Of a stretch of 64,000 nucleotides of DNA, positions 1 to 8,288 are shown in pieces (within the stretch, counting starts at the first letter, position 1; every line of letters starts with the position of its first letter). The position numbers were made by a program, and so were the translations under genes. Source of the DNA: Jannaschia helgolandensis (GTDB taxonomy: Bacteria; Pseudomonadota; Alphaproteobacteria; Rhodobacterales; Rhodobacteraceae); the NCBI RefSeq assembly GCF_900109285.1, contig NZ_FNZQ01000001.1, positions 1 through 64,000 of the forward strand. The letters run 5' to 3'. Below the pieces are notes generated by a model. It made no database searches, was not told the origin of the DNA, and worked only from the letters and a program-made list of their open reading frames with translations.

Positions 1-285
1 CGGGATGGTCGGCTGCAACGCATAAAGACAGTCGTCGAGCGGGAGCAGAGTATGGCAGCGGAAGGCAATAACGACGGCTTCCTCTTCGGCGCTGAGAACC
101 GTTGAGCGCGGCTCCTTGGGCCCGGTCTTCTGATCTTCAACCGTTTGCCGCTTGCGCCACTTTGCAACCGTCTTGGGATTGATCCCAAGCTCTCGGCTCA
201 ACCCCGCGATCGAAGCTTGCGATCGCTGTATTGCTGCTCTGACGGCGTACGTGGTCGTGGCGCTGCCGTGACGAACTTGTCCCAT
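1..285 (-). CDS. IS481-family transposase, N-terminal 95 codons (runs off left edge)
   Basis: This DDE transposase would catalyse cut-and-insert movement of the IS481-type element. The ATG is at 285 and the frame stays open to base 1. The peptide starts MGQVRHGSATTTYAVRAAI and continues through a helix-turn-helix with GLSRELGINPKTVAKWRKR near residues 28-46, then KTGPKEPRS and LLPLDDCLYALQP. This is the standard N-terminal layout of the family as I know it. The integrase catalytic core would lie beyond the window, so intactness is unknown. No frameshift is visible in the part present. Confidence 0.85.
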   Translation of the reverse strand, partial: MGQVRHGSATTTYAVRAAIQRSQASIAGLSRELGINPKTVAKWRKRQTVEDQKTGPKEPRSTVLSAEEEAVVIAFRCHTLLPLDDCLYALQPTIP

Positions 286-341
286 AGTGCTTCCTTCCAG
301 TCCATCGAATGGATCGCACCATCAAACCGTGGGATCAAACA
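1..341 (-). mobile_element. IS481-family insertion sequence, one end only
   Basis: The left edge holds the upstream end of an IS481-type element read on the minus strand. Its terminus (minus strand, from 341) begins TGTTTGATCCCACGG and abuts CCTAGG at 342-347, which fits the NCTAGN target preference known for IS481. The transposase starts 56 nt inside the end. The other end lies outside the window, so length, second inverted repeat and target duplication cannot be checked. The element has cut the C-terminal part off an IS630-type transposase. Confidence 0.75.
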
Positions 342-347
342 CCTAGG
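342..347. repeat. CCTAGG, presumed IS481 target site (one copy)
   Basis: The perfect palindrome CCTAGG sits exactly at the junction between the IS481 terminus and the IS630 coding remnant. IS481 elements are known to insert at NCTAGN and duplicate it. The second copy should lie at the far end of the element, outside this window. Confidence 0.55.
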
Positions 348-877
348 ATCGGGACTGTATGGCGGCAGGAACAAGTGCCAACAAACGTGTCTTTTCATGG
401 CCTCTGCTGCGCGCGGGCCTTTGTGGGTGGACAGGTTATCGAGGATGACAACGGTGCCGGGTTCGAGTTCGGGGACCGGTTGTGTTTCTATGTCAGTGTC
501 GAATGCCGGACCGTTCATAACCCCGGCGATGACCCAGGGCGCAACCCAGAGCACGCTGCAGCGATGACAGTTTCACCTGAACCCTTTCGGTTTCGGACAG
601 CGCTGTGGCCAACTCCTTCAGCGTGATGTCCGGCTCCGCACGCACGATATCCAGGACTCCACGAGACAACCGAGGTGACGAGCCCGCTTGCCGAACCGGC
701 CTGGCGGCCTGCCTTGCCGTCTGGAAACACCCGGCCCCCAGCCTTCCGGTCCGCTGCAACCCGCACCGCCGCCGCGGCACTGACACCGAAGACCCGGCCC
801 GCAGTACGCGCCGGATGGCCCCGCGCGACACAGGAACAAATCCGGTGACGAAGATCCAGAGAGCAGGGCCTGCCCAT
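348..877 (-). pseudogene. IS630-family transposase, frameshifted and truncated
   Basis: Translation from an ATG at 877 gives MGRPCSLDLRHRICSCVARG and FGVSAAAAV, the N-terminal helix-turn-helix of an IS630-type transposase. The reading then continues in another frame, with VRAEPDITLKELATAL and a TERVQVKLSSLQRAL stretch. It shifts again to a DDE segment with APWVIAGVMNG, GTVVILDNLSTHKGPRAAEA and FLPPYSPD. The usual region between the helix-turn-helix and the first catalytic Asp is mostly missing. The C-terminus, which normally follows FLPPYSPD as LNPIE, is lost at the IS481 junction at 347. It cannot make an active enzyme. It lies about 80 bp from the end of rhaK. Confidence 0.8.
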
Positions 878-957
878 GACCCACCTTCCGACGGACGTGC
901 ACCAGACAATAGCCCGTGTGGAAATCACCGACCGGTTCAAGTCAAACGCAAAGTGCT

Positions 958-2364
958 TCAGACCGAATTCCGGGCCATGATGCCGGCGCGGGCGTCGTCG
1001 GCCGATCGACTCCAGTGCTTGGCGTAGGATTGCCATAGCGGCGCATTCGGCACCGGAGCGACCGGATCGGGCGGTACAAGCGCCGCGCTTCGCCCCAGCA
1101 AAAGGGCCGCGCCGATGCTTGTTCCGGTCGCAGACCGGCTCTGCAGAACCGGACGCCCGGTGGCACAGGCCAGCATGGCCATGAACTGCGTGTTGCGCGC
1201 AAACGGCCCTTCCACGATGGTCGGGCCAAGCGCCCCGGTCAGCTGCAGGCAGGTATTGGTCATCATCGCAAGGTAGAACGACAGGGCCGCATCCCGCAGC
1301 CCCGTCCCGAGCGCAGGTTCCCCACCCTGCCAGCGCATCCGCTGATCCCGATACGGGCCGGTCGCAGGTTCGACCGCCGGAAGGAGCATTACCTTGCGGG
1401 TCAGGGCCGCCAGACTGTCTTCCTCACTGGCCGGGGCAGGCCGCCGCCCCTGGATTATTTCATATTCCCGTCCCCCCATGAACCGGGCGGAGGGCACCTC
1501 CTGCCCGCGGGCGTCCACGTTCACGAGCGTGTCGCGATCCGGATCGAGATCGGGATCACCGCCCCCGACCGTCATCGCGACCACCCATGTCCCTGTGGAA
1601 ACCACGGAAAATGCACCCTCCTGCGTCAGGATATGCGGATACAGAGAGGCATTGGAATCATGGATTCCGACCGCCACCGGCGTCTCGGGCGGCAACCCCG
1701 TCGCAGCCGCAACTTGGGGCAGTATCGGTCCCAGAACGTCCGTGGACCTGCGCACGGGGGCCATCTTGTCGACAAGGCCGAGCTTGTCGACAAGATCCGA
1801 ATAGCGCCCCTCGCGCGGGCACCACAGATCGGTGTGACAGCCGATCGAAGTGACATCGCTGGCCACGACCCCGGTCAGACGGTGGCCCCAATATTGCGGA
1901 TAGGTGACGATATGAGCGGTTCGGGCCATCAGGGCCGGGTCGCGGTGAAACTGCCAATCCAGCTGCGCCCCGACATTCAGGCCGCCGGCCAGTCTGGGCG
2001 ACCCGGTTCGGGCGAACGATGGTCGCAACGCGTCATACGCGACGACGCGCTCGGCCGGACCGTCATGTTCATAATCGAGGATCGGCGCGGCAAGACGACC
2101 ATCGGCATCCAGCAAGGCGGCACAGGCCCCATGCGTCGTGACCGAGATGGCGTCGATGCGATGGCTCCGGTGAAATCGCCCCAGGGCCTCCAGCAGAAAG
2201 GCCCAGTGGCCGTCTACGTCGAAATGCGGCCAGGGCGGTCCCGGCAGAACGTGATTGGGCCGCGTCACGACGTCGATCTCCTTCAGCGTTGGCAGATCGA
2301 CGAGCGCGAGCTTGGCGTTGGTCTTGCCGATATCGATGACGGCGATATGGCGCGGCGACATCAT
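958..2364 (-). CDS. rhaK: FGGY-family carbohydrate kinase, rhamnose/rhamnulose kinase
   Basis: This 468-aa FGGY-family sugar kinase phosphorylates the sugar with ATP in the cytoplasm after uptake. The N-terminal phosphate-binding strand [18 protein letters not shown] (about residues 7-24) and the second-domain STGTWVVAM are visible. It is the last gene of the leftward rha operon and its ATG overlaps the rhaU stop (ATGA at 2361-2364). In Rhizobium leguminosarum the equivalent RhaK is needed for both phosphorylation and ABC-dependent rhamnose uptake; that double role is inferred here from identical gene order. The tail is followed closely by IS remnants. Two identical 12-bp palindromes (CTTGTCGACAAG) lie inside at 1765-1776 and 1783-1794 and encode [10 protein letters not shown]. 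Confidence 0.85.
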   Translation of the reverse strand: MMSPRHIAVIDIGKTNAKLALVDLPTLKEIDVVTRPNHVLPGPPWPHFDVDGHWAFLLEALGRFHRSHRIDAISVTTHGACAALLDADGRLAAPILDYEHDGPAERVVAYDALRPSFARTGSPRLAGGLNVGAQLDWQFHRDPALMARTAHIVTYPQYWGHRLTGVVASDVTSIGCHTDLWCPREGRYSDLVDKLGLVDKMAPVRRSTDVLGPILPQVAAATGLPPETPVAVGIHDSNASLYPHILTQEGAFSVVSTGTWVVAMTVGGGDPDLDPDRDTLVNVDARGQEVPSARFMGGREYEIIQGRRPAPASEEDSLAALTRKVMLLPAVEPATGPYRDQRMRWQGGEPALGTGLRDAALSFYLAMMTNTCLQLTGALGPTIVEGPFARNTQFMAMLACATGRPVLQSRSATGTSIGAALLLGRSAALVPPDPVAPVPNAPLWQSYAKHWSRSADDARAGIMARNSV

Positions 2365-2678
2365 GGCATGTGAAACAGACGCGGCAGCGTCACCGCGACG
2401 GGGGCGTTGTCGGGGTCTGTCTCCATGATGTCAGCCATATGCGCCCACCAGCGCTGCATCACCGGATGATCGGGCAAGTCGTCCATCCCGTGATCCGCAT
2501 CCCGGATCAAAACTCCGATCAGCAGGTCGTTGGCTGCGTCGAAATGAATGCTGTAATCGCTGACCCCGGCCCCCCGCAGCAGTTCCACCAAATCTGTCCA
2601 GATCGCATCGTGGCGACGGCGATACTCCTCCGCCATTCCGGGGTTCAGGCGCATGCGAAAGACGTGACGCTCGCTCAT
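2361..2678 (-). CDS. rhaU: L-rhamnose mutarotase
   Basis: This 105-aa cytoplasmic protein of the RhaM/RhaU family interconverts the alpha and beta anomers of L-rhamnose so that the isomerase receives its preferred form. The sequence starts [20 protein letters not shown] and has the expected YRRRHDAIW and [19 protein letters not shown] segments. The length matches the family (about 104 aa). It overlaps the rhaQ stop by ATGA at 2675-2678 and the rhaK start by ATGA, so the three genes are translationally coupled. A longer open frame extends upstream inside rhaQ, but codon composition and homology begin only at 2678. Confidence 0.9.
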   Translation of the reverse strand: MSERHVFRMRLNPGMAEEYRRRHDAIWTDLVELLRGAGVSDYSIHFDAANDLLIGVLIRDADHGMDDLPDHPVMQRWWAHMADIMETDPDNAPVAVTLPRLFHMP

Positions 2679-3691
2679 CCGCGCCTCCGGTTCGCAGCCA
2701 TGGTCCAAAGGCGCGGCAGGGCGATCACCCCGATCAGCAGCAGGCCGATGAAGATCGACATCACGATCCCCGGCACATTGAGCAAGCCCAGCCCGAACGT
2801 CACCAGGCCCATAACGAAAGCCGCGATCACCACGCCCGGAATCGACCCCGATCCGCCCAGGATGTTTACGCCGCCCAGGACAACCATCGTCACCACCTCC
2901 AGCTCCATCCCGGTCGCGATGCTGGGTCGGGTCGAACCCAGTCGCGAGGTCAGGAAGACCGCGGCGGCGCCCGACATCAGACCGGTCAGCAGGAACAGGA
3001 TGAACTTGACCTTCTGCACGCGGATACCACTGAACATCGCGCCCGTGGGATTGTTGCCGATGGCATAGACCGCGCGACCGAAGTTCGTTTTGTGCAGCAA
3101 TACGCCAAAGGCGAGCGCGATGATCACGAAGAACAGCATCTCGACCGTGAAGACCCAGTAGATATATCCCTGTCCGAACCAGGCGAAGCTGGCCGGATAG
3201 CCCCGGAAAGCGTCGTCCCCCAGAATGATATAGCTGATGCCGCGAAACAGGCTCATCGTGCCGATGGTGACGACGATGGACGGCAGGCCCATGATCGTGA
3301 CGAAGACCGCGTTGAACGCCCCGCAGAGCAGACCCACCGCCAGCCCGATCACCACCAGTTCCGGCGTCCCCGCCCCGTATTGCACCGCCAGCCCCATCGC
3401 CGTGCTGGCCAGCGCGATGATCGAGGCGACGGAGAGGTCGATTTCGCCGGAAATGATCAATAGCGCCATGGCGAAGGCGATCATCGCCTTTTCGGTGAAG
3501 TTGAAAGTCGCATCGCTCAGGTTCCAGACGTTCAGGAAATACGGCGAGGCGAAGCTGTTGACGATGAAGATGGCAATGGCCACGGCCAGCAACAGGCTTT
3601 CCCAACTGCGCAGGGTGCGGAAGGCGCGGCTGTTCAGGCGGTCCGGCACATGGCGCGTTTCGGGGCGGGCTTGCAGGGTGCTGTCACTCAT
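2675..3691 (-). CDS. rhaQ: Rhamnose ABC transporter permease
   Basis: This 338-aa inner-membrane permease belongs to the CUT2/ribose-type (RbsC/AraH) family. It has a string of hydrophobic segments and the family stretches [18 protein letters not shown] and [14 protein letters not shown]. It pairs with the neighbouring RhaP to form the channel energised by RhaT. The ATG at 3691 overlaps the rhaP stop (ATGA at 3688-3691). Rhizobium-type rha operons carry exactly these two permease genes side by side, so the assignment rests on family plus gene order. Which of the two is called P or Q follows position only. Confidence 0.88.
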   Translation of the reverse strand: MSDSTLQARPETRHVPDRLNSRAFRTLRSWESLLLAVAIAIFIVNSFASPYFLNVWNLSDATFNFTEKAMIAFAMALLIISGEIDLSVASIIALASTAMGLAVQYGAGTPELVVIGLAVGLLCGAFNAVFVTIMGLPSIVVTIGTMSLFRGISYIILGDDAFRGYPASFAWFGQGYIYWVFTVEMLFFVIIALAFGVLLHKTNFGRAVYAIGNNPTGAMFSGIRVQKVKFILFLLTGLMSGAAAVFLTSRLGSTRPSIATGMELEVVTMVVLGGVNILGGSGSIPGVVIAAFVMGLVTFGLGLLNVPGIVMSIFIGLLLIGVIALPRLWTMAANRRRG

Positions 3692-4671
3692 GTCGGGGCC
3701 ACCGTGGATTTCAGGATGATGCGGCCCCTGGCCTTCCCTGCGCGCGCATTGAAGGCGACGGCAATCAGGATGGCACTGCCCGAAATGGCCAGTTGCCAGA
3801 ACGGCGAGATGTCGACGACCGGCAGTGCATTCTTGACGACGCCGAGAAAGATCGCGCCCAGAACGGCGCCCCCGACCGACCCGATGCCCCCCGCGATGGA
3901 AATGCCGCCGATGACGCAGGCGGCCACGACCTCCAACTCGAACCCGCCGGCGATGTCGACATAGGCCACGGCATAGCGCGCCACCCAGAGGTAACCGGTC
4001 AGCCCGGCCAGCGCGCCCGAAATCACGAAGGCCAGGAATTGCGTCCGTCCGACGTCGATGCCCGCATAGACCGCCGCATGCGGGTTGCCGCCCACCGCGA
4101 AGATCGACCGGCCCAGCGGCGTTCGCGCCATCATCACGCCGAAGACGAGGATCGTGGCGATGGCAGCCCAGGACAGCACCGGCAGGCCCAGGAATGCGGC
4201 ACGCGGAAAACCAGTGAAGGCGGCGCTCATCTCATGTGCGTTGACCCACTTCCCGTCGGAGATCAGGAAGATCGTTCCACGGAAGATCGTCATCGTGCCC
4301 AGCGTCACCACGATCGGCGGGATCGAGAGTTTCCAGACCAGCAGGCCGTTGATCGCCCCCATGACCGCGCCCAATGCAATGGCAACGGCGATGATCACGG
4401 GGATCGGCAGCCCCGGCATGGCGACGTTGATCATCGCCACGGTCATGCCCGTCAGGGCCAGGTTGGCGGCGACCGACAGATCGATGCAGCGCGTCAGAAT
4501 GACTACCATCTGCCCCAGCGCCAGGATGATCAGGGGCGCTGTGTCGTTGAACACATTGGCCAGGTTTGCGGGCGCCACGAACCCGGCGAAACGAGAGGCC
4601 ACCAGCGCCAGAAGGACAAGAATTGCACCGGCAAGGATAGCTTCACGCACAGGGATCAGTCGGGATACCAT
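3688..4671 (-). CDS. rhaP: Rhamnose ABC transporter permease
   Basis: This is the second CUT2-type permease of the rhamnose importer, 327 aa. It shows CIDLSVAANLALTGMTVA, LGTMTIFRGT and GGISIAGGIGSVGGAVLGA and multiple membrane spans. An in-frame ATG at 4716 exists, but I place the start at ATG 4671. That gives the usual N-terminus (MVSRLIPVREAILAG), lies 4 nt past the rhaT stop and has AGGAGG nine bases upstream. The longer version would overlap rhaT by 41 nt and add a proline-rich tail. It forms the importer with RhaQ, RhaT and RhaS. Confidence 0.88.
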   Translation of the reverse strand: MVSRLIPVREAILAGAILVLLALVASRFAGFVAPANLANVFNDTAPLIILALGQMVVILTRCIDLSVAANLALTGMTVAMINVAMPGLPIPVIIAVAIALGAVMGAINGLLVWKLSIPPIVVTLGTMTIFRGTIFLISDGKWVNAHEMSAAFTGFPRAAFLGLPVLSWAAIATILVFGVMMARTPLGRSIFAVGGNPHAAVYAGIDVGRTQFLAFVISGALAGLTGYLWVARYAVAYVDIAGGFELEVVAACVIGGISIAGGIGSVGGAVLGAIFLGVVKNALPVVDISPFWQLAISGSAILIAVAFNARAGKARGRIILKSTVAPT

Positions 4672-4675
4672 AGCC

Positions 4676-6196
4676 TCAGGCCTCCTGCGGTGCGGGGGTG
4701 GAAATACCGGCGGCATGACGCACGAGGGTTTCGGGGCGCAGATCGTCGCCCGACAACTCGGCGGCGATGCGACCGTCGCGCATCACGATCACCCGGTCGG
4801 ACATGCCGATCACCTCGGGGATCTCGGAGCTGACCATGATAACCGACAATCCCTGCGCTGCCAGTTCCGCCATGAATTCATGGACGGCTGCCTTGGAACC
4901 GATGTCGATGCCCTTGGTCGGCTCGTCCAGAATGATAACCTGCGGCTGCGTGGCCAGCCATTTGGCGATCACGACCTTCTGCTGGTTGCCGCCCGACAGG
5001 TTGCCCACATCCTGATCCAGCGAGGCGGCCCGCAGGTCCAGCCGCTCCGAATACTCGCGCGCCAGTTTGAATTCCTCGGCCAGTTGCAGGAAACCATTGC
5101 GCGAGGTGCGGCCCAGCGACGGCAGGGTGATGTTCTGAAAAATCGGCAGGCCGATGATGGCCCCCTGCTTGCCTCGGTCTTCGGGGACATAGACGATCCC
5201 GTTGGCGACCGCGTCGGCGGGCGAGCGGATCACACGGATCTTGCCGTTCATCTTGCACACGCCCTTGCTGGGTCTGGTGATCCCGAACAACGACTGCATG
5301 AATTCCGATCGGCCCGCGCCGACCAGGCCATAAAAACCAAGGATTTCGCCACGGTGCAGGCGGAAGCCGATATCCGCGAATTCGGTCGGGTGGTCATAGC
5401 CCACGACCTGAAGGACTTCTTCGGCAACGGTCGGTCTGCGGGCGGGAAAGATATGATCGACCGCGCGACCGACCATCATCTTGACCAGCGCGTTCTCGTC
5501 GATGTCGGCGATCTCACCGTCGGCCACGAAGGCCCCGTCGCGGAAGACGGTGTAGCGGTCTGCAATGCGAAAAATCTCGTCGAACTTGTGGCTGATGAAC
5601 AGGATCGCCTTGCCTTGCGCCTTCAGCGTCTCGACCAGTTCGTACAGCTCCTCGATTTCCTTGTGCGACAGGGCTGCCGTCGGTTCGTCCATGATGACGA
5701 CGCGGGCATCCACCGACAGGGCGCGGGCGATGGCGACAAGGTGCTTGTTGGCGATGCCAAGCTCGCGCAGCGGCGTGTGTGTGCCGAAGGGCGCGCCGAT
5801 CTCATCCAGCAACCGGGCGGCGGCGCGGTGCATTTCGGCCCGGTCGATCAGGCCCAATCGAGTGCGCGGCGCGTGGCCGATGAAGACGTTCTCCGCCACC
5901 GAAAGCTCGTCGAACAGGACGGTTTCCTGATGGATCGCCGTGATCCCGGACGCGGCGGCATCGTTAGGCGTGGTTAAGTCGACCGGGTTTCCGTCGATAC
6001 GGATGGTGCCACCATCGGGACGATAGATGCCGGTCAGGATCTTGACGGTCGTGGACTTGCCGGCCCCGTTTTCGCCGACCAGAGCGGTGACCTGACCCGG
6101 ATAGAGATCGAGCCGCACCTGATCCAGCGCCTTGACGCCCGGAAAGGTCTTGGTGATGGCGTCCATCGATACGACGGGCGATCCAGACTCGGTCAT
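4676..6196 (-). CDS. rhaT: Rhamnose ABC transporter, double-domain ATPase
   Basis: This 506-aa sugar ABC ATPase has two fused nucleotide-binding domains, as in RbsA and AraG. Domain 1 has Walker A GENGAGKST (residues 41-49) and Walker B VVIMDEPTAAL, with a degenerate signature region. Domain 2 has a degenerate P-loop (GLVGAGRSE) but a full signature LSGGNQQKV and Walker B IILDEPTKGID. This asymmetry is normal for the family. It energises the RhaPQ permease on the cytoplasmic face. It lies between rhaS and rhaP in the leftward operon, with a GC-rich hairpin separating it from rhaS. Confidence 0.9.
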   Translation of the reverse strand: MTESGSPVVSMDAITKTFPGVKALDQVRLDLYPGQVTALVGENGAGKSTTVKILTGIYRPDGGTIRIDGNPVDLTTPNDAAASGITAIHQETVLFDELSVAENVFIGHAPRTRLGLIDRAEMHRAAARLLDEIGAPFGTHTPLRELGIANKHLVAIARALSVDARVVIMDEPTAALSHKEIEELYELVETLKAQGKAILFISHKFDEIFRIADRYTVFRDGAFVADGEIADIDENALVKMMVGRAVDHIFPARRPTVAEEVLQVVGYDHPTEFADIGFRLHRGEILGFYGLVGAGRSEFMQSLFGITRPSKGVCKMNGKIRVIRSPADAVANGIVYVPEDRGKQGAIIGLPIFQNITLPSLGRTSRNGFLQLAEEFKLAREYSERLDLRAASLDQDVGNLSGGNQQKVVIAKWLATQPQVIILDEPTKGIDIGSKAAVHEFMAELAAQGLSVIMVSSEIPEVIGMSDRVIVMRDGRIAAELSGDDLRPETLVRHAAGISTPAPQEA

Positions 6197-6234
6197 TGTG
6201 ACACTCTCACATGTGGGGGTGGCCGGGGCTCGGC

Positions 6235-6256
6235 CCGGCGCGGAAACATGCGCCGG
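6235..6256 (-). other. Stem-loop between rhaS and rhaT
   Basis: A 7-bp perfect GC stem (CCGGCGC at 6235-6241 with GCGCCGG at 6250-6256) encloses an 8-nt loop in the 72-nt gap between rhaS and rhaT. It has no U-tract. Such hairpins after binding-protein genes are known to stabilise the upstream message and give an excess of periplasmic protein over ATPase. That role is inferred here. Confidence 0.5.
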
Positions 6257-6268
6257 ACCGAAGCAAGC

Positions 6269-7264
6269 TCAGAAGATCGACTTGAACTCTTCGATGTTGC
6301 TGGCGTCATAGACGAAGGGGTCGGCCATCGCGCCCTCGGTATTCTCGTCCAGGGTCAGCGTGCCCATGCGGCCCATCGGGATTTCCGCGCCGGGGGCCGC
6401 TTCCACACCGTTCTGGCTCAACTCATAGGCCAGCATCGTTGCGGAATAGCCAAGGTCGATCGGGTTCCAGATCGCGAAGGATTTCGACGCGCCGCTCTCG
6501 ATGGCACCTGCCATTTCGGACGGCAGGCCAAGACCGGTCACGTTGACCTGCCCCACTTTTCCGGCGTCGACCACGGCCTGCGCGGCGGCAACGATGCCGA
6601 CCGAGGTCGGCGCGATGATCGCGTCGAGGTCCGGATAGGACTGCATCAGGCCCGTCGCCTCGCGGTAAGACTTGTCGGCCAGATCGTCGCCATAGACGGT
6701 CGCGACCACTTCGATGCCGGGATAATCGCCCATGACCTTGTTCATCTCCTCGATCCAGGTGTTCTGGTTCGTGGACGTCGTCGTCGCCGACAGCAGCGCG
6801 ACCTCACCCCCGTCGGGCAACTGGTCGGCGGCCAGCTTGATGATCATGTTGCCGATCAGCGGGTTGGACGATGGGTTGAGGTGCAGTTGACGGCCTTCGG
6901 CGGCTACGCCGCTGTCCCAGCTGATCACCGTGATGCCGCGCTGCATCGCGCGCTTCAGCGCAGGCACAAGGGCATCGGTGTCATTCGCCGAAATCGCGAT
7001 GGCATCGACGTTCTGCGCGATCAGGGCGTTGATCACCTCGATCTGGCCTTCGGCGGTGGTGTCGGTCGGGCCGGTATAGATGATCTCGACATTGCCAAGC
7101 TCGGCCGCGGCCTCCTCCGCACCCTTGGCGGCAGCCTCGAAAAAGCCGATGCCCAACGCCTTGACGACCAGCGCGATGCGCACATCCTCCTGCGCGAAGG
7201 CCGGACTGGTCAGCAGCGCCGTCGCGGCGACCGCCGTCGTCAGAAATTTACGAAATACACTCAT
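6269..7264 (-). CDS. rhaS: Rhamnose ABC transporter, periplasmic binding protein
   Basis: This 331-aa periplasmic sugar-binding protein of the RbsB/RhaS type captures rhamnose and delivers it to RhaPQ. It has a cleavable signal peptide (MSVFRKFLTTAVAATALLTS, then PAFAQE) and the two-lobed core typical of the Peripla_BP_4 family, including NDTDALVPALKRAMQRG and a central VISWDSGV. It starts with a good ribosome site (GGGAGGAAACC before ATG 7264). It follows rhaR by 27 nt in the same direction and precedes the rhaS-rhaT hairpin. Specificity for rhamnose is inferred from the surrounding rha genes. Confidence 0.9.
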   Translation of the reverse strand: MSVFRKFLTTAVAATALLTSPAFAQEDVRIALVVKALGIGFFEAAAKGAEEAAAELGNVEIIYTGPTDTTAEGQIEVINALIAQNVDAIAISANDTDALVPALKRAMQRGITVISWDSGVAAEGRQLHLNPSSNPLIGNMIIKLAADQLPDGGEVALLSATTTSTNQNTWIEEMNKVMGDYPGIEVVATVYGDDLADKSYREATGLMQSYPDLDAIIAPTSVGIVAAAQAVVDAGKVGQVNVTGLGLPSEMAGAIESGASKSFAIWNPIDLGYSATMLAYELSQNGVEAAPGAEIPMGRMGTLTLDENTEGAMADPFVYDASNIEEFKSIF

Positions 7265-7291
7265 GGTTTCCTCCCTGGAGCGATGAAATTG

Positions 7292-8104
7292 TCAGGCTGG
7301 CAAACGCGCCACCCCGTCTTTCTGCGCCGCGCCACCGGGCACGACGATCAGCGTCACATCCGCGGACTCCAGCATTGCCGCCGTGCGGTCGTCGATGCCG
7401 TCGTCCGTGATGATGGTGTCGATCCGTTCAAGCGGGCACAGCACAAGGCTGGAGCGGTTGGCGAACTTGCTGCTGTCGACCAGCACGATCAACTCATCTG
7501 CCTGCCCGATCAGCTTCTGTTCTGCCTGGATCAGCAGCGGGTCCTGTTCCATCAGGCCCAGCGGCCCGATGCCCTGCGCCCCCATGAACATGCGGCGCGC
7601 ATAGAAATTGCGGGTCACGTCGTTGTCGAAGGGCGACAGGATGATGTTCTGTTCGCGGTAGATGATGCCGCCGGGCAGCATCACCGTGTTGCGCGTGTTC
7701 TTGAGCAGGTGTTCCGCGATCGGGAATGAATTGGTGAAGACCTGCATCCGGCGCGTAGCCAGCGGATGCACCATCTGAAACGTCGTCGTGCCGCCGTTGA
7801 TGATGATCGCGTCACCGTCTTCGCACAACTCGACCGCAGCGGCGGCGATGGCCTGCTTTTCGGCGTTGTTCATCGTCTCGTTAACGGAAAACGGCCGCCC
7901 GGCCAGTCCGACGAAGGGCGTCGTGGTCCGGGCTTCGGCCCCGCCGCGCACCCGTCGCAGACGCTTCTGTTCGTCCAGCGTATTGATGTCGCGCCGGATC
8001 GTCGCTTCGGACGCGCCGGTCAGGGTGCAAAGATCGACCACTGTCACCAGTGACCGGTCCTGAACAGCGGACAGGATGACGCGATGACGGTCTTTCTCGT
8101 GCAT
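7292..8104 (-). CDS. rhaR: DeoR-family transcriptional regulator of the rha locus
   Basis: This 270-aa DeoR-type repressor has an N-terminal helix-turn-helix (GASEATIRRDINTLDEQ, about residues 30-46) followed by the sugar-phosphate-sensing DeoRC domain, with INGGTTTFQMV and VDSSKFA segments. It is the first gene of the leftward rha operon and faces rhaD across a 184-bp intergenic region containing a 71-bp nested palindrome. In R. leguminosarum RhaR is a DeoR regulator in the same place. Binding to the palindrome here is inferred. Ligand identity, whether phosphorylated sugar or other, cannot be read from sequence. Confidence 0.9.
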   Translation of the reverse strand: MHEKDRHRVILSAVQDRSLVTVVDLCTLTGASEATIRRDINTLDEQKRLRRVRGGAEARTTTPFVGLAGRPFSVNETMNNAEKQAIAAAAVELCEDGDAIIINGGTTTFQMVHPLATRRMQVFTNSFPIAEHLLKNTRNTVMLPGGIIYREQNIILSPFDNDVTRNFYARRMFMGAQGIGPLGLMEQDPLLIQAEQKLIGQADELIVLVDSSKFANRSSLVLCPLERIDTIITDDGIDDRTAAMLESADVTLIVVPGGAAQKDGVARLPA

Positions 8105-8152
8105 GGATGACCCCTTTTGCTGCCGTCAGGATGGAGTGAGTCGCCTTTCTCT

Positions 8153-8223
8153 GTCAATCATTTTTATTCATATTCAGTCATTCTGCATTGCAGCATGATT
8201 GAATATGATCGTTTATGATTGAC
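8153..8223. promoter_or_regulatory. Nested palindromic operator of the divergent rhaR/rhaD promoter
   Basis: Three inverted repeats share one centre at base 8188: GTCAATCAT (8153-8161) with ATGATTGAC (8215-8223); ATATTCAGTCAT (8170-8181) with ATGATTGAATAT (8195-8206, one mismatch); and a core CTGCATTGCAG (8183-8193). The region is AT-rich against GC-rich surroundings. It is placed to control both rhaR-rhaK and rhaD-rhaI. DeoR proteins often bind repeated TTCA/TGAA-like half-sites, so RhaR is the likely ligand. I could not fix -35/-10 boxes with confidence. Confidence 0.75.
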
Positions 8224-8288
8224 TTGGCGAGGTATGGAGTTCAGCTTGGCATCGATCGAATTCCATGCCCCGGTCGCCTACGGAGACA

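Noticed and set aside
4085-5977. 630-codon plus-strand open frame
   Set aside because: Antisense to rhaP and rhaT, which have full ABC family motifs; low-complexity Arg/Asp/His-rich translation.
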